Shown: piece by piece, positions 17,882-25,716 of the stretch
Position numbering within the stretch: position 1 is the stretch's first letter
Layout: every line of letters starts with the position of its first letter
Origin: an uncultured Oscillospiraceae bacterium
Lineage (GTDB): Bacteria; Bacillota; Clostridia; Oscillospirales; Acutalibacteraceae
DNA: 64,000 bases
Direction: 5' to 3'
Assembly: GCA_900552265.1 (NCBI GenBank)
Contig: URZE01000005.1
Coordinates: 1-64,000, forward strand
Translations under genes and position numbers: made by a program
The notes under the pieces: model-generated
What the model saw: the letters and a program-made list of their open reading frames with translations, nothing else
Database searches by the model: none
What the model was told of the DNA's origin: nothing

Positions 17882-17914
17882 ACTAAAATACATACCCCTT
17901 GCCTAAAAACTAAA

Positions 17915-18493
17915 TCATTTAACTACTCCGATTCTATTTAACGGATAGAATATAAACTTAACTTTTCCTATAATATCTTTATTGTCTATAAGTCCGATTG
18001 CTTTTGAACGACTGTCAGCGGAGTGATTTCTGTTGTCTCCCATGACAAACGAATAACCTGCCGGGATCACATCAGGAATCTCTCCGTCTTCCTGAAGCCA
18101 CATCTTTTCTTTTATATAGTATTCATCTAATTTTTTGCCGTCTACATATACGCTTCCGTCTGAAAAATCAATTTTCAAAGATTGTCCTTCGGTTGCAATT
18201 ACTCGCTTTACTATAGGTTTATCGTAATTTTGACCTTTGACAATTGTAACGACGTCTCCATCGGTAGGTTTATATTTCCACTTTGAAACAAAAATTTTAT
18301 CATTATCGTGAAGTGTATTCATCATGGATTCTCCGTCAACTTTCATAGTTCGAAAGAAAAAAGTAAACAAAATCAAAATAAAAACTATCGCCTGTATCAA
18401 AGATTCAAGCCATTCAAAACAAAAACCAGAATACTTTGAAGCTGGATTTTTAAATACTTGAACATCATTCTTTATACTGTTATCTTTATCCAC
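17915..18493 (-). CDS. lepB: Signal peptidase I (first copy)
   Basis: Same architecture as the gene after it: one membrane helix (AIVFILILFTFFFRTM), catalytic serine in DGESMMNTL, catalytic lysine in IVKRVIAT and a GDNRNHSADSR box. GTG start at 18493 with aagga upstream. 192 residues. The two copies differ mostly in the cytoplasmic N-terminus, suggesting local duplication. They follow rplS at about 110 bp. Confidence 0.94.
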   Translation of the reverse strand: MDKDNSIKNDVQVFKNPASKYSGFCFEWLESLIQAIVFILILFTFFFRTMKVDGESMMNTLHDNDKIFVSKWKYKPTDGDVVTIVKGQNYDKPIVKRVIATEGQSLKIDFSDGSVYVDGKKLDEYYIKEKMWLQEDGEIPDVIPAGYSFVMGDNRNHSADSRSKAIGLIDNKDIIGKVKFIFYPLNRIGVVK

Positions 18494-18578
18494 TTTAACG
18501 CACTTCCTTTATATAAAAATATAACAAAACCAATTTGTTATTTATAATATAATTATATAAAACGACCTACTTCTGAAC

Positions 18579-18607
18579 TAAAAAGAGGGGGACAGAAATC
18601 CCCTTTT
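18579..18607 (-). terminator. Terminator after rplS
   Basis: Read on the minus strand, agggga and tcccc(c)t pair around a short loop and run into ctcttttt. It begins at the rplS stop codon and separates rplS from the lepB pair. Confidence 0.65.
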
Positions 18608-18947
18608 AAATTCTTTCCTTAACTTTAGCTGCTTTACCAACACGGTCACGAAGGTAATAAAGCTTACTTCTGCGAACACGGCCTTTTCTTACGACTTTCA
18701 CATCTTTAACACTGGGTGAATGAACGGGAAAAATTCTTTCAACACCAAATCCATAAGAAACTTTTCTTACAGTAAATGTTTCGGCAATACCGCTTCCTTT
18801 TTTTGCGATAACGGTTCCTTCAAAAATTTGAATTCTCGTTCTTTCTCCTTCTTTAATTTGCACGCCTACCTTTACGGTATCTCCCACATTAAATTGCGGC
18901 AAAGTGCTTTTCAAAGATGATTCTGCAATTTTGTCCAATAAACTCAT
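18606..18947 (-). CDS. rplS: 50S ribosomal protein L19
   Basis: Structural protein of the large subunit at the 30S-50S interface. The core FNVGDTVKVGVQIKEGERTR and the C-terminal RRSKLYYLRDRVGKAAKV are typical. 113 residues from ATG 18947, selected by ggagg five bases upstream; a longer ATG at 18971 lacks a ribosome site. It has its own promoter about 120 bp upstream and a terminator right after the stop. Confidence 0.97.
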   Translation of the reverse strand: MSLLDKIAESSLKSTLPQFNVGDTVKVGVQIKEGERTRIQIFEGTVIAKKGSGIAETFTVRKVSYGFGVERIFPVHSPSVKDVKVVRKGRVRRSKLYYLRDRVGKAAKVKERI

Positions 18948-19060
18948 TTTTTCCTCCAAAAATCCACACATTCATGCTCTTCTAAACCTGGCAGAGGAAT
19001 GCTGACATTATGCAAATAATGAAACAGATTTAACCGTAATTATGTACTGTTCCACACACG
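18948..19060 (-). promoter_or_regulatory. Long 5' leader of rplS, possible L19 autoregulatory RNA
   Basis: About 110 bases separate the predicted transcription start from the rplS start. Firmicute rplS genes are often preceded by an L19-binding leader that folds into a small pseudoknot. The leader here has G/C-richer patches (ggcgtgtgtgg; agcattcctctgcc) in an otherwise A/T-rich stretch, but I could not confirm the consensus fold by eye. Confidence 0.3.
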
Positions 19061-19067
19061 CCATTAC

Positions 19068-19096
19068 AGTTTAACATATTATTTTTAAATTTGCAA
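19068..19096 (-). promoter_or_regulatory. Sigma-A-type promoter of rplS
   Basis: On the minus strand, -35 TTGCAA (19096-19091), 17-base spacer, -10 TAAACT (19073-19068). It abuts the galU stop, so rplS is not dependent on read-through from galU. Confidence 0.5.
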
Positions 19097-19098
19097 TA

Positions 19099-19968
19099 CT
19101 ATAATTTTTCAGCTAATTTTTTAATATATTCTTTAAACGAATCCGAAATTTCCGAATGTTTAAGAGAAAATTCAACACAAGCTTGCATGGCTCCCAATTT
19201 GTTTCCCATATCGTAACGTTTTCCTTCAAAATCCACGGTTATTACACCTTTTTCATGCGACAAAACTTTTAATGCATCCGTAAGTTGAATCTCTCCGCCT
19301 GCTCCCGGAGATGTAACACTCAAAATATCGAATATCTCAGGAGTTAAAACATATCTCCCCAAAATTGAATACAATGATAAAACCTTATCCGGTGTAGGTT
19401 TTTCAATCATATCACTGCACATAAACAAATTGTCTTCTATGTGATTCACTTTTAACGAGCCGTATTTATGAATTTCATCCTTGGGCATTTCATGAGCTGC
19501 CACAACAGGAAGATTGAACTTTTCAAAAGCTTTCATGAGTTGCAAACAAACAGGTTCTTTACTATCAATAACATCGTCTCCCGAAAGTACAGCAAACGGT
19601 TCATTGCCCACAAATGATTTCGCACAATAAATTGCGTGACCAAGTCCTTTCATTTCTTTTTGACGCATAAAATATATATTTGCCATATCACTTATTTTCT
19701 TTATGGATTCTAACATAGATTTTTTATTTTTGTTCTCAAGTAAATTCTCAAGCTCCGGACTTCTATCAAAATGATTTTCTATAGCTTCTTTTCCACGTCC
19801 GGTTATAATCAAAATATCTGTTATCCCCGAATTCACAGCTTCTTCTACGATGTACTGAATTGCAGGTTTATCCACAATGGGAAACATTTCCTTGGGCATT
19901 GCTTTGGTTGAAGGCAGAATTCTTGTTCCAAAACCCGCTGCAGGAATAACGGCTTTTTTTATTTTCAC
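19099..19968 (-). CDS. galU: UTP-glucose-1-phosphate uridylyltransferase
   Basis: Makes UDP-glucose from UTP and glucose 1-phosphate for wall polymers and glycolipids. The nucleotide-binding motif AAGFGTRILPSTKAMPKEM is at the N-terminus, with the sugar-phosphate site (GGEIQLTDAL) near residue 225. 289 residues from GTG 19968, which has ggagg nine bases upstream. The reading frame stays open upstream to 20202 but that stretch lies under folD and has no family match. Divergent from folD. Confidence 0.95.
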   Translation of the reverse strand: MKIKKAVIPAAGFGTRILPSTKAMPKEMFPIVDKPAIQYIVEEAVNSGITDILIITGRGKEAIENHFDRSPELENLLENKNKKSMLESIKKISDMANIYFMRQKEMKGLGHAIYCAKSFVGNEPFAVLSGDDVIDSKEPVCLQLMKAFEKFNLPVVAAHEMPKDEIHKYGSLKVNHIEDNLFMCSDMIEKPTPDKVLSLYSILGRYVLTPEIFDILSVTSPGAGGEIQLTDALKVLSHEKGVITVDFEGKRYDMGNKLGAMQACVEFSLKHSEISDSFKEYIKKLAEKL

Positions 19969-20053
19969 TTTTAATTTCCTCCGATATGTAGTATAATTGT
20001 ATTTCCATTTTAATAGGTATGTATTTCCAAAGTCAAGAAAGGCTGTGCTGAAA

Positions 20054-20899
20054 ATGATTATTGACGGAAAAAACATTGCCCAAAAAGTTAAAGGAGATGT
20101 AAAAAGAGAAGTTTTTAAACTAAAGTTACAAGGTATTAACCCGGGACTGGCAGTTGTTTTAGTAGGAGAAAATCCCGCTTCGAAAATATACGTCAGAAAC
20201 AAAAAAAAAGCTTGCGCAGAAGTAGGTATCTATTCCAAAGAATATTTTTTACCGAAAAATATTTCTCAAGAAGAATTAGTAAATCTTATAAAAAAATTAA
20301 ATAAAGATGAGACAATTCATGGAATTTTAACTCAACTTCCGCTTCCGTCGCACATAAATGAATTCTCAGTAAGTTCGGCAATTTGCGAAAACAAAGATGT
20401 TGATGTATTTAATCCTGTAAATGTAGGAAAGTTGGTACTCGGAAAAAGCAAATTGGTTCCTTGCACGCCCGCAGGAATAGTAGAATTGCTCGATTCAACC
20501 GGAATATCCGTTGAGGGTAAAAATTGTACCGTCATAGGAAGAAGCAATATAGTCGGAAAACCAACAGCTCATTTACTTACTCAAAAAAATGCAACCGTCA
20601 CACTTTGTCACAGCAAAACTAAAAATCTTAATGATATTTGCAAAAATTCTGATATACTTATATGTGCAATAGGAAAACCACGTTTTATTACAGCGGATAT
20701 GATAAAAAAAGGAGCTACAATCATAGATGTAGGTATAAATCGTGATAATAGCGGAAAAGTTTGTGGAGATGTAGATTTTGATTCAGTTTCAAAAGTCGCA
20801 GGATATATAACTCCCGTTCCCGGTGGAGTAGGACCCATGACCATTGCAATGTTAATGAAAAATACGGTAACAGCAACTAAAATTCAAAATAAAAAGTAA
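20054..20899 (+). CDS. folD: Bifunctional methylenetetrahydrofolate dehydrogenase/cyclohydrolase
   Basis: Interconverts 5,10-methylene-, methenyl- and 10-formyl-tetrahydrofolate for one-carbon metabolism. The catalytic lysine lies in IYVRNKKKAC; the NADP-binding loop is GRSNIVGKPTAHLL and the signature TPVPGGVGPMTIAML is near the C-terminus. 281 residues from ATG 20054 (MIIDGKNIAQ); an open upstream extension to 19997 has no homology. The ppa gene follows by 14 bp and prfB after it, all same strand. Confidence 0.96.
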   Translation: MIIDGKNIAQKVKGDVKREVFKLKLQGINPGLAVVLVGENPASKIYVRNKKKACAEVGIYSKEYFLPKNISQEELVNLIKKLNKDETIHGILTQLPLPSHINEFSVSSAICENKDVDVFNPVNVGKLVLGKSKLVPCTPAGIVELLDSTGISVEGKNCTVIGRSNIVGKPTAHLLTQKNATVTLCHSKTKNLNDICKNSDILICAIGKPRFITADMIKKGATIIDVGINRDNSGKVCGDVDFDSVSKVAGYITPVPGGVGPMTIAMLMKNTVTATKIQNKK

Positions 20900-20913
20900 A
20901 GGAAGTTTTAACA

Positions 20914-21444
20914 ATGAATATTTGGCACGACATAAATCCATCAAGAATAAAACCTGAAGAATTTACGGCAGTTATAGAAATACCTAAAGGAAGCAAAACC
21001 AAATATGAACTTGATAAAGAAACAGGATTACTAAAATTAGACAGAGTTTTATATACTTCCACTCATTACCCGGCAAATTATGGTTTAATTCCAAGAACCT
21101 ATGCTCAAGATGGAGATCCATTGGATGTATTGGTCTTGTGTTCACAACATATCTACCCCATGACACTCGTACAATGTTATCCAATCGGAGTCATATCCAT
21201 GGTTGATTCCGGAAGCAACGATGAAAAAGTAATAGCAATACCGACAGATGATCCAACATATAATCAATATAAAGATATTTCTGATTTACCGGCACACATT
21301 TTTGAAGAAATGAAACACTTTTTCAGTGTCTATAAAGAATTAGAAAATAAAGAAACAGTGGTAAATGACGTAAGAGGTCGTGAAGATGCCATAAAAATAA
21401 TATCTGAAACCATTGAGGCATACAGCGAAAAATTTGACAAATAA
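20914..21444 (+). CDS. ppa: Inorganic pyrophosphatase (family I)
   Basis: Hydrolyses pyrophosphate and so pulls biosynthetic reactions forward. The metal-binding signature DGDPLDVLVL and the N-terminal EIPKGSKTKYELDKETG mark a soluble type I enzyme. 176 residues. ATG 20914 has aaggaag upstream. Between folD and prfB in a likely operon. Confidence 0.95.
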   Translation: MNIWHDINPSRIKPEEFTAVIEIPKGSKTKYELDKETGLLKLDRVLYTSTHYPANYGLIPRTYAQDGDPLDVLVLCSQHIYPMTLVQCYPIGVISMVDSGSNDEKVIAIPTDDPTYNQYKDISDLPAHIFEEMKHFFSVYKELENKETVVNDVRGREDAIKIISETIEAYSEKFDK

Positions 21445-21465
21445 ATATATTTTAGGAAGTGTTCT

Positions 21466-22569
21466 ATGAATATACAAATCGACGAACTAAATTTAGAAAT
21501 AAATAAATTGATCCCCAAGATCCGTTCTTTGAAGGAAGCTTTAAAGATAGCAGATTCAAAGTCACGTTTAAATTTGCTTGAAAAAAAATCTGCAGAACCT
21601 GATTTTTGGAACAATTCTGAAACTTCTCAAAAAGTTTTATCGGAAATTAGTGTGCTAAAAAGCAAGATCAAAGAATATGAAAAATTAAAAAATTTATTCG
21701 AAGATTTGAAAACATTAACGGAACTTTCCATACAGGAAAATGATGATTCATCACTGGAAGAACTTCATACTCAACTTAGGTCGGTAAAAAAAGAACTTGA
21801 GAATCAGACATTAACCACCCTTTTAACAGGAGAGTATGATTCTCACAATGCTATTATTACTTTCCATTCGGGAGCAGGTGGAACCGAAGCGCAAGATTGG
21901 GTAGAAATGTTATGCAGAATGTATACCAAATGGGCTGAAAAACATAAATACAAAGTAAAAATGTTAGATTGTTTGAATGGAGAAGAAGCGGGATTTAAAA
22001 GTGCGTCAATGCTTATTGAAGGGATCAATGCTTATGGTTTCTTAAAAGGAGAAAACGGAGTGCACCGTCTTGTCAGAATTTCTCCGTTCGACGCTTCCGG
22101 AAGAAGGCACACATCATTTGCATCAATCGAAGTCATCCCGGAAATAAACGAAGAAATAAAAATAGATATTGCTCCAGAGGATATAAAAATGGATGTTTAC
22201 CGAGCAAGTGGAGCCGGTGGACAACATGTTAATAAAACTTCTTCCGCAGTACGCCTGACACATCTCCCAACCGGACTTGTAGTAGCATGTCAAAACGAAC
22301 GCAGTCAATATCAAAATCGAGATACTGCCATGAAAATTTTAAAATCTAAGCTAATTGAAATAAAAGAACGTGAACACTTGGAAAAAATAGAAGACATAAA
22401 AGGCGTTCAGAAAGAAATTGCTTGGGGTTCTCAAATAAGATCATATGTATTTATGCCTTATACGCTGGCAAAAGACCATCGCACTGGGTGTGAAATAGGA
22501 AATGTTGAATCAGTTATGAATGGTGAAATTGATGAGTTTATAACTTCTTACCTGAAATCAATGATATAA
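21466..22569 (+). CDS. prfB: Peptide chain release factor 2, no frameshift site
   Basis: Releases the finished chain at UGA and UAA stops. The GGQ motif is in ASGAGGQHVNKTSSAVRLTH, and the stop-recognition SPF tripeptide in RISPFDASG identifies RF2 rather than RF1. 367 residues read without interruption; the in-frame UGA and slippery site that control RF2 by frameshifting in most bacteria are missing. ATG 21466 has aggaag upstream. A strong terminator follows about 130 bp later. Confidence 0.96.
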   Translation: MNIQIDELNLEINKLIPKIRSLKEALKIADSKSRLNLLEKKSAEPDFWNNSETSQKVLSEISVLKSKIKEYEKLKNLFEDLKTLTELSIQENDDSSLEELHTQLRSVKKELENQTLTTLLTGEYDSHNAIITFHSGAGGTEAQDWVEMLCRMYTKWAEKHKYKVKMLDCLNGEEAGFKSASMLIEGINAYGFLKGENGVHRLVRISPFDASGRRHTSFASIEVIPEINEEIKIDIAPEDIKMDVYRASGAGGQHVNKTSSAVRLTHLPTGLVVACQNERSQYQNRDTAMKILKSKLIEIKEREHLEKIEDIKGVQKEIAWGSQIRSYVFMPYTLAKDHRTGCEIGNVESVMNGEIDEFITSYLKSMI

Positions 22570-22695
22570 AATTTTTTATTAAATCTACCGTTTTTGGTAG
22601 CTTTATCGTGTGTAAAAAGCCACACAATATTATCATAATTCAGTAACTCAACTAATATAATAGAGACAAAAAACTCCTTTCAAGCAAAATAAACA

Positions 22696-22726
22696 TTCCC
22701 CAGCTAGGCTGGGGAAGTATTTTTAT
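22696..22726 (+). terminator. Strong, possibly bidirectional terminator
   Basis: ttccccagc and gctggggaa form a 9-bp GC-rich stem with a three-base loop, followed on the + strand by gtatttttatt. On the minus strand it is followed by tgtttatttt, so it can also end the opposite secreted-protein gene at 22950. Confidence 0.75.
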
Positions 22727-22949
22727 TATATGTAAAAAATCATACAACAATCACGTAACTCAACGAAATTTATAAAATAAGTGAAAGATTAATACAGCAA
22801 ACCAATTACTATTATTCTATTCACTCTAATAGTATTTTTTATATCTTTTGTGCATTATCTTTAACAACAATCTTAACTTTACTATGCAATAAACAATATT
22901 TATCTTCAACAAATTTCAATTTTTAGTAACACAAAAAGCTACAACAACG
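22727..22949. other. AT-rich spacer without genes
   Basis: No start-plus-ribosome-site pair, RNA gene or repeat is visible between the terminator and the 3' end of the secreted-protein gene. Together with 22570-22695, which holds only a weak 5-bp hairpin at 22585-22600, this is plain spacer. Confidence 0.6.
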
Positions 22950-23711
22950 TTAGAAGCATAACAGCTGATCAGCTACAACACGTAATGGTGTTCCATCTTC
23001 AAAACGATAGTCTACTCTTATACCTTTTTCAAAATTCATACTTCTAATGATCGAATTCATTCCTCTTAATAATTCGGAATGATCGTACTTACATTTGTCA
23101 ATATTCCCTAAAATAATTATCATATCTCGAATACTTGAAGTCACTAAATCAATATTGTCTAATATAGTTATTGCATTAACCCTCTCATCACCACAAACAC
23201 CACTGTTTAAAATTTTTTCAGTTTTTATTTTCACAAGTTGTGGGATAGCATCTATCACGGATTCAAAAAAACGAAGTCTTTCATCACGCACAACATCTTC
23301 GAAGTGCATTAATGAATACACACTATCATACATTTCATTATATATAGTTTCACAAAGTTCTTCACTACAGTTAGACAACTCCTCATTGAGATAATTTTTA
23401 AATAACCATCCCAACTTAGAAATACACACTACAATAAATCTCTCTGTATTATCATCCCTACCGGTTAATATGTCTTCACTGAATGAAGGACATTTGTATC
23501 CGTAAAATTCATCCAATTTACGTGAAATCTCAGACATTTTTGCAGATTTCTCCTCTTCTGATGTACAGCTCGCTGGCGTGAAAACTTTTTTTGGTGATCC
23601 AGCAACATTTTCCTGTCCATCCATTGCACTTACAAAACCAACATTTCCTACTCCCCATGTAACTGCAATACTACACAGTACTGAAAAAAATTTAAATACC
23701 TTTTTATCCAT
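22950..23711 (-). CDS. Orphan secreted protein
   Basis: I do not recognise this 253-residue protein. A Sec signal peptide is clear: MDKK, a hydrophobic stretch to about residue 28, and a likely cut after GFVSA. The mature part looks mostly helical, is acidic, and has about nine cysteines including a pair in SNCSEELCE. It has no membrane anchor, sortase motif or wall-binding repeats, so it is probably released or held by partners. A ggggg ribosome site precedes ATG 23711, and an extended -10 lies upstream. It stands alone between long AT-rich spacers, typical of accessory genes. Confidence 0.7.
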   Translation of the reverse strand: MDKKVFKFFSVLCSIAVTWGVGNVGFVSAMDGQENVAGSPKKVFTPASCTSEEEKSAKMSEISRKLDEFYGYKCPSFSEDILTGRDDNTERFIVVCISKLGWLFKNYLNEELSNCSEELCETIYNEMYDSVYSLMHFEDVVRDERLRFFESVIDAIPQLVKIKTEKILNSGVCGDERVNAITILDNIDLVTSSIRDMIIILGNIDKCKYDHSELLRGMNSIIRSMNFEKGIRVDYRFEDGTPLRVVADQLLCF

Positions 23712-23740
23712 ATTTTTACCCCCATTAATTAATCCGATTC

Positions 23741-23749
23741 ATTATATCA
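23741..23749 (-). promoter_or_regulatory. Extended -10 promoter of the orphan secreted gene
   Basis: TGATATAAT on the minus strand fits TGnTATAAT; no good -35 hexamer is seen 17 bases upstream. It lies 30 bases before the start codon. Confidence 0.4.
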
Positions 23750-24110
23750 CTAAATTAATAATAAATCTATATTATTTTTCAAATTTTTAGAATTTGTAAA
23801 AATTGAAATAATATTTAATTTTAATTAAAACATATAGTTATAAAAATTATTTCAAAACACTTAATTTTAAATTTATTTAAGATACAAAATATTATAATTT
23901 ATTTTAAAACGAACAAAATAATCATTTTTCACATACTCAATTTCATTACAATAATTAAAAAATATACTGTTCTATTTAAAAACTCTTAAATTTTTATTTA
24001 GTCAAAATTTAATAACAATCCATTATCATAAAATACGTTAATTTTTATCTAAGCTCTATTATGAATAGATACGATAAATCTATCATATTAATAAAACAAA
24101 AATCTTTGGT
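23750..24110. other. Very AT-rich intergenic spacer
   Basis: About 360 bases of nearly pure A/T separating two divergent genes. The promoter of the carboxypeptidase gene must lie here, but there are too many A/T matches to pick one. No coding potential or structured RNA was seen. Confidence 0.5.
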
Positions 24111-24115
24111 ATGAG

Positions 24116-25261
24116 GTGATATTTATTTTAAAAAAAAGATTCGTTTTTGTTTTTTCAATAATTTTAACTTTTTGTTCAATTTTCTCTCCATTGATCAGAG
24201 CTGAATTTACAGTCGAATCTCCTCGAGCTGTACTTATCGACGGAGACAGCGGCAGAATTTTATTCGAAAAAAACTCCCATGAAGTTTGTAGCGCAACGTC
24301 ACTTATGAAAATAATGAACGCACTTTTGACTATTGAAGCAATAGAAAACGGCGAGCTCGAAGAACACGACACTGTAACAATTAGCGACAATGCTTCCTCA
24401 ATATCCGGAGTAAACGTTTGGTTAAAATCCGGAGAAAATTCAAGTGTAAAAGACCTCTTAAAAGCAATATCCATGGTGTCCGCAAGCGACGCAGCTATGG
24501 CTCTCGCTGAACACATGAGTGGTTCCGAAGGTAAATTTGTATCACGAATGAACGAAAAAGCTGCTGAAATAGGAATGAAAGGTACAATATTCAAAAATGC
24601 TGTGGGGTCGGACGACGACGGAAATGTTACAACTGCCTACGATGTAGCTGTAATGTCCCGTGAATTAATTAACCACAAAAGCATACTTCCATACTGCGCA
24701 ACATGGATAGACCACATAAGAAACGGAAGCACTCAGCTTGTAAACACCAATAAACTCTTGAAAACATATCCCGGTACAACCGGAATAAAAACCGGTACCG
24801 CAGAAAAGTCCGGAAGCTGCATAGCTGCAACTGCAGAAAAAAATGGTATAAAACTTGTAGGAGTAATACTTGGCGCAAAAACTCCTGACGAAAGATTTAA
24901 AGAAATAAAAAATATGCTTGATTACGGTTTTTCTGAATTTGTAAAAACTTCACCTCAATCAGAAGAAATTCCTAAATCAATAAAAGTAAAAAACGGAATG
25001 TCACAAGAAGTATCCATTCAATCTGATAATTTACAACCTATATTAATGCCTAAAAAAAATTCTCAAAATATTTCTTCCAAAGTAACGCTAAGCGAAGAAA
25101 TAACCGCTCCTGTACAAGCAGGACAAAAAGTCGGCGAAGTAACATATTCACAAAACGACAATATACTTTACGTTTGCGATATCACAACAACCGACTCTGT
25201 TAATGAAATAAATCTTAAAGATGTTTTTTCAAATATGATGAAAACTTTCTTGAAACGTTAA
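24116..25261 (+). CDS. Serine-type D-Ala-D-Ala carboxypeptidase (S11, DacF-like)
   Basis: Low-molecular-mass penicillin-binding protein that trims D-Ala from peptidoglycan stem peptides. A hydrophobic signal is followed by the catalytic SxxK as SLMK near residue 61 and by KTG in GIKTGTAEKSG; a PBP5-type C-terminal domain follows. The middle motif, normally SxN (as in SANDA), reads SASDAAMAL, so the asparagine is replaced by serine. The GTG at 24116 overlaps the only ribosome site (aggtg, 24114-24118); an in-frame ATT at 24125 sits six bases after it and is a better-placed start. The stop is one base from the convergent XRE gene. Confidence 0.88.
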   Translation: MIFILKKRFVFVFSIILTFCSIFSPLIRAEFTVESPRAVLIDGDSGRILFEKNSHEVCSATSLMKIMNALLTIEAIENGELEEHDTVTISDNASSISGVNVWLKSGENSSVKDLLKAISMVSASDAAMALAEHMSGSEGKFVSRMNEKAAEIGMKGTIFKNAVGSDDDGNVTTAYDVAVMSRELINHKSILPYCATWIDHIRNGSTQLVNTNKLLKTYPGTTGIKTGTAEKSGSCIAATAEKNGIKLVGVILGAKTPDERFKEIKNMLDYGFSEFVKTSPQSEEIPKSIKVKNGMSQEVSIQSDNLQPILMPKKNSQNISSKVTLSEEITAPVQAGQKVGEVTYSQNDNILYVCDITTTDSVNEINLKDVFSNMMKTFLKR

Positions 25262-25262
25262 T

Positions 25263-25640
25263 TTAATACGACTCTCTTGCACTCATAAAATTCATCATTT
25301 CTTTACGATCTTTTTCCGATAAATTTCTGAATATATTTAAAAAATGTTTTTCTTCTATTGTAAGTTTTTCAAAAATAAGCTTTTCAGGCACTTTTTTACT
25401 TTCACGATCAGAAATCTCTTTTGAACTATCAGAAAATGATACAGAACTTTCAGATTCCAATATATCTGTATAATGCACATCAAATATCTTTGACAATTTC
25501 ATTATAGTTTTCACATCAGGTTTAATTTTTCCGAGCTCGTAATAAGAATAAGTGGACCGATCCAATCCTAATAAATCGGCCACTTGTTTTTGCGTATATC
25601 CAGATTTCTTTCTTAAATTTTTTATATTACAGGATATAAT
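25263..25640 (-). CDS. XRE-family transcriptional regulator, apparent ATT start
   Basis: Small DNA-binding regulator. The N-terminal helix-turn-helix reads NLRKKSGYTQKQVADLLGLD followed by RSTYSYYELGKIKP, a standard XRE/Cro fold; an acidic linker and a helical C-terminus (SEKDRKEMMNF) follow. The first ordinary start codon (GTG 25583) would remove the first helix. The frame is open back to a TGA at 25649-25647, with no ATG, GTG or TTG before that GTG; ATT at 25640-25638 is the likeliest start. A consensus promoter lies 30-60 bases upstream and overlaps a partial inverted repeat, suggesting autoregulation. The giant surface-protein gene is just upstream on the same strand. Confidence 0.75.
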   Translation of the reverse strand: MISCNIKNLRKKSGYTQKQVADLLGLDRSTYSYYELGKIKPDVKTIMKLSKIFDVHYTDILESESSVSFSDSSKEISDRESKKVPEKLIFEKLTIEEKHFLNIFRNLSEKDRKEMMNFMSARESY

Positions 25641-25672
25641 TTTTACTCACGCTTTCCTTAATTCTTAGGTTG

Positions 25673-25701
25673 ATTATAACATTCCCTGTAACAATTATCA
25701 A
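25673..25701 (-). promoter_or_regulatory. Promoter of the XRE regulator gene
   Basis: Minus strand -35 TTGATA (25701-25696), 17-base spacer, -10 TATAAT (25678-25673). The region is flanked by the inverted arms ttgattata and tataatcaa, placing a likely operator over the promoter. Confidence 0.65.
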
Positions 25702-25705
25702 CTAT
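25689..25705 (-). promoter_or_regulatory. Candidate XRE operator, copy 1
   Basis: ATAGTTGATAATTGTTA overlaps the -35 box of the XRE gene. A 16/17 match lies at 30856-30872 in the upstream region of the giant surface-protein gene. That position fits autorepression. Confidence 0.45.
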
Positions 25706-25716
25706 AATCAAATGGT

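Noticed and set aside
19969..20202. N-terminal extension of galU
   Set aside because: Open frame, but it lies antisense to folD, has no ribosome site, and GalU proteins begin at the GTG at 19968.
22585..22600. Hairpin ctacc/ggtag after prfB
   Set aside because: Five base pairs without a proper T run; the strong terminator is at 22696.
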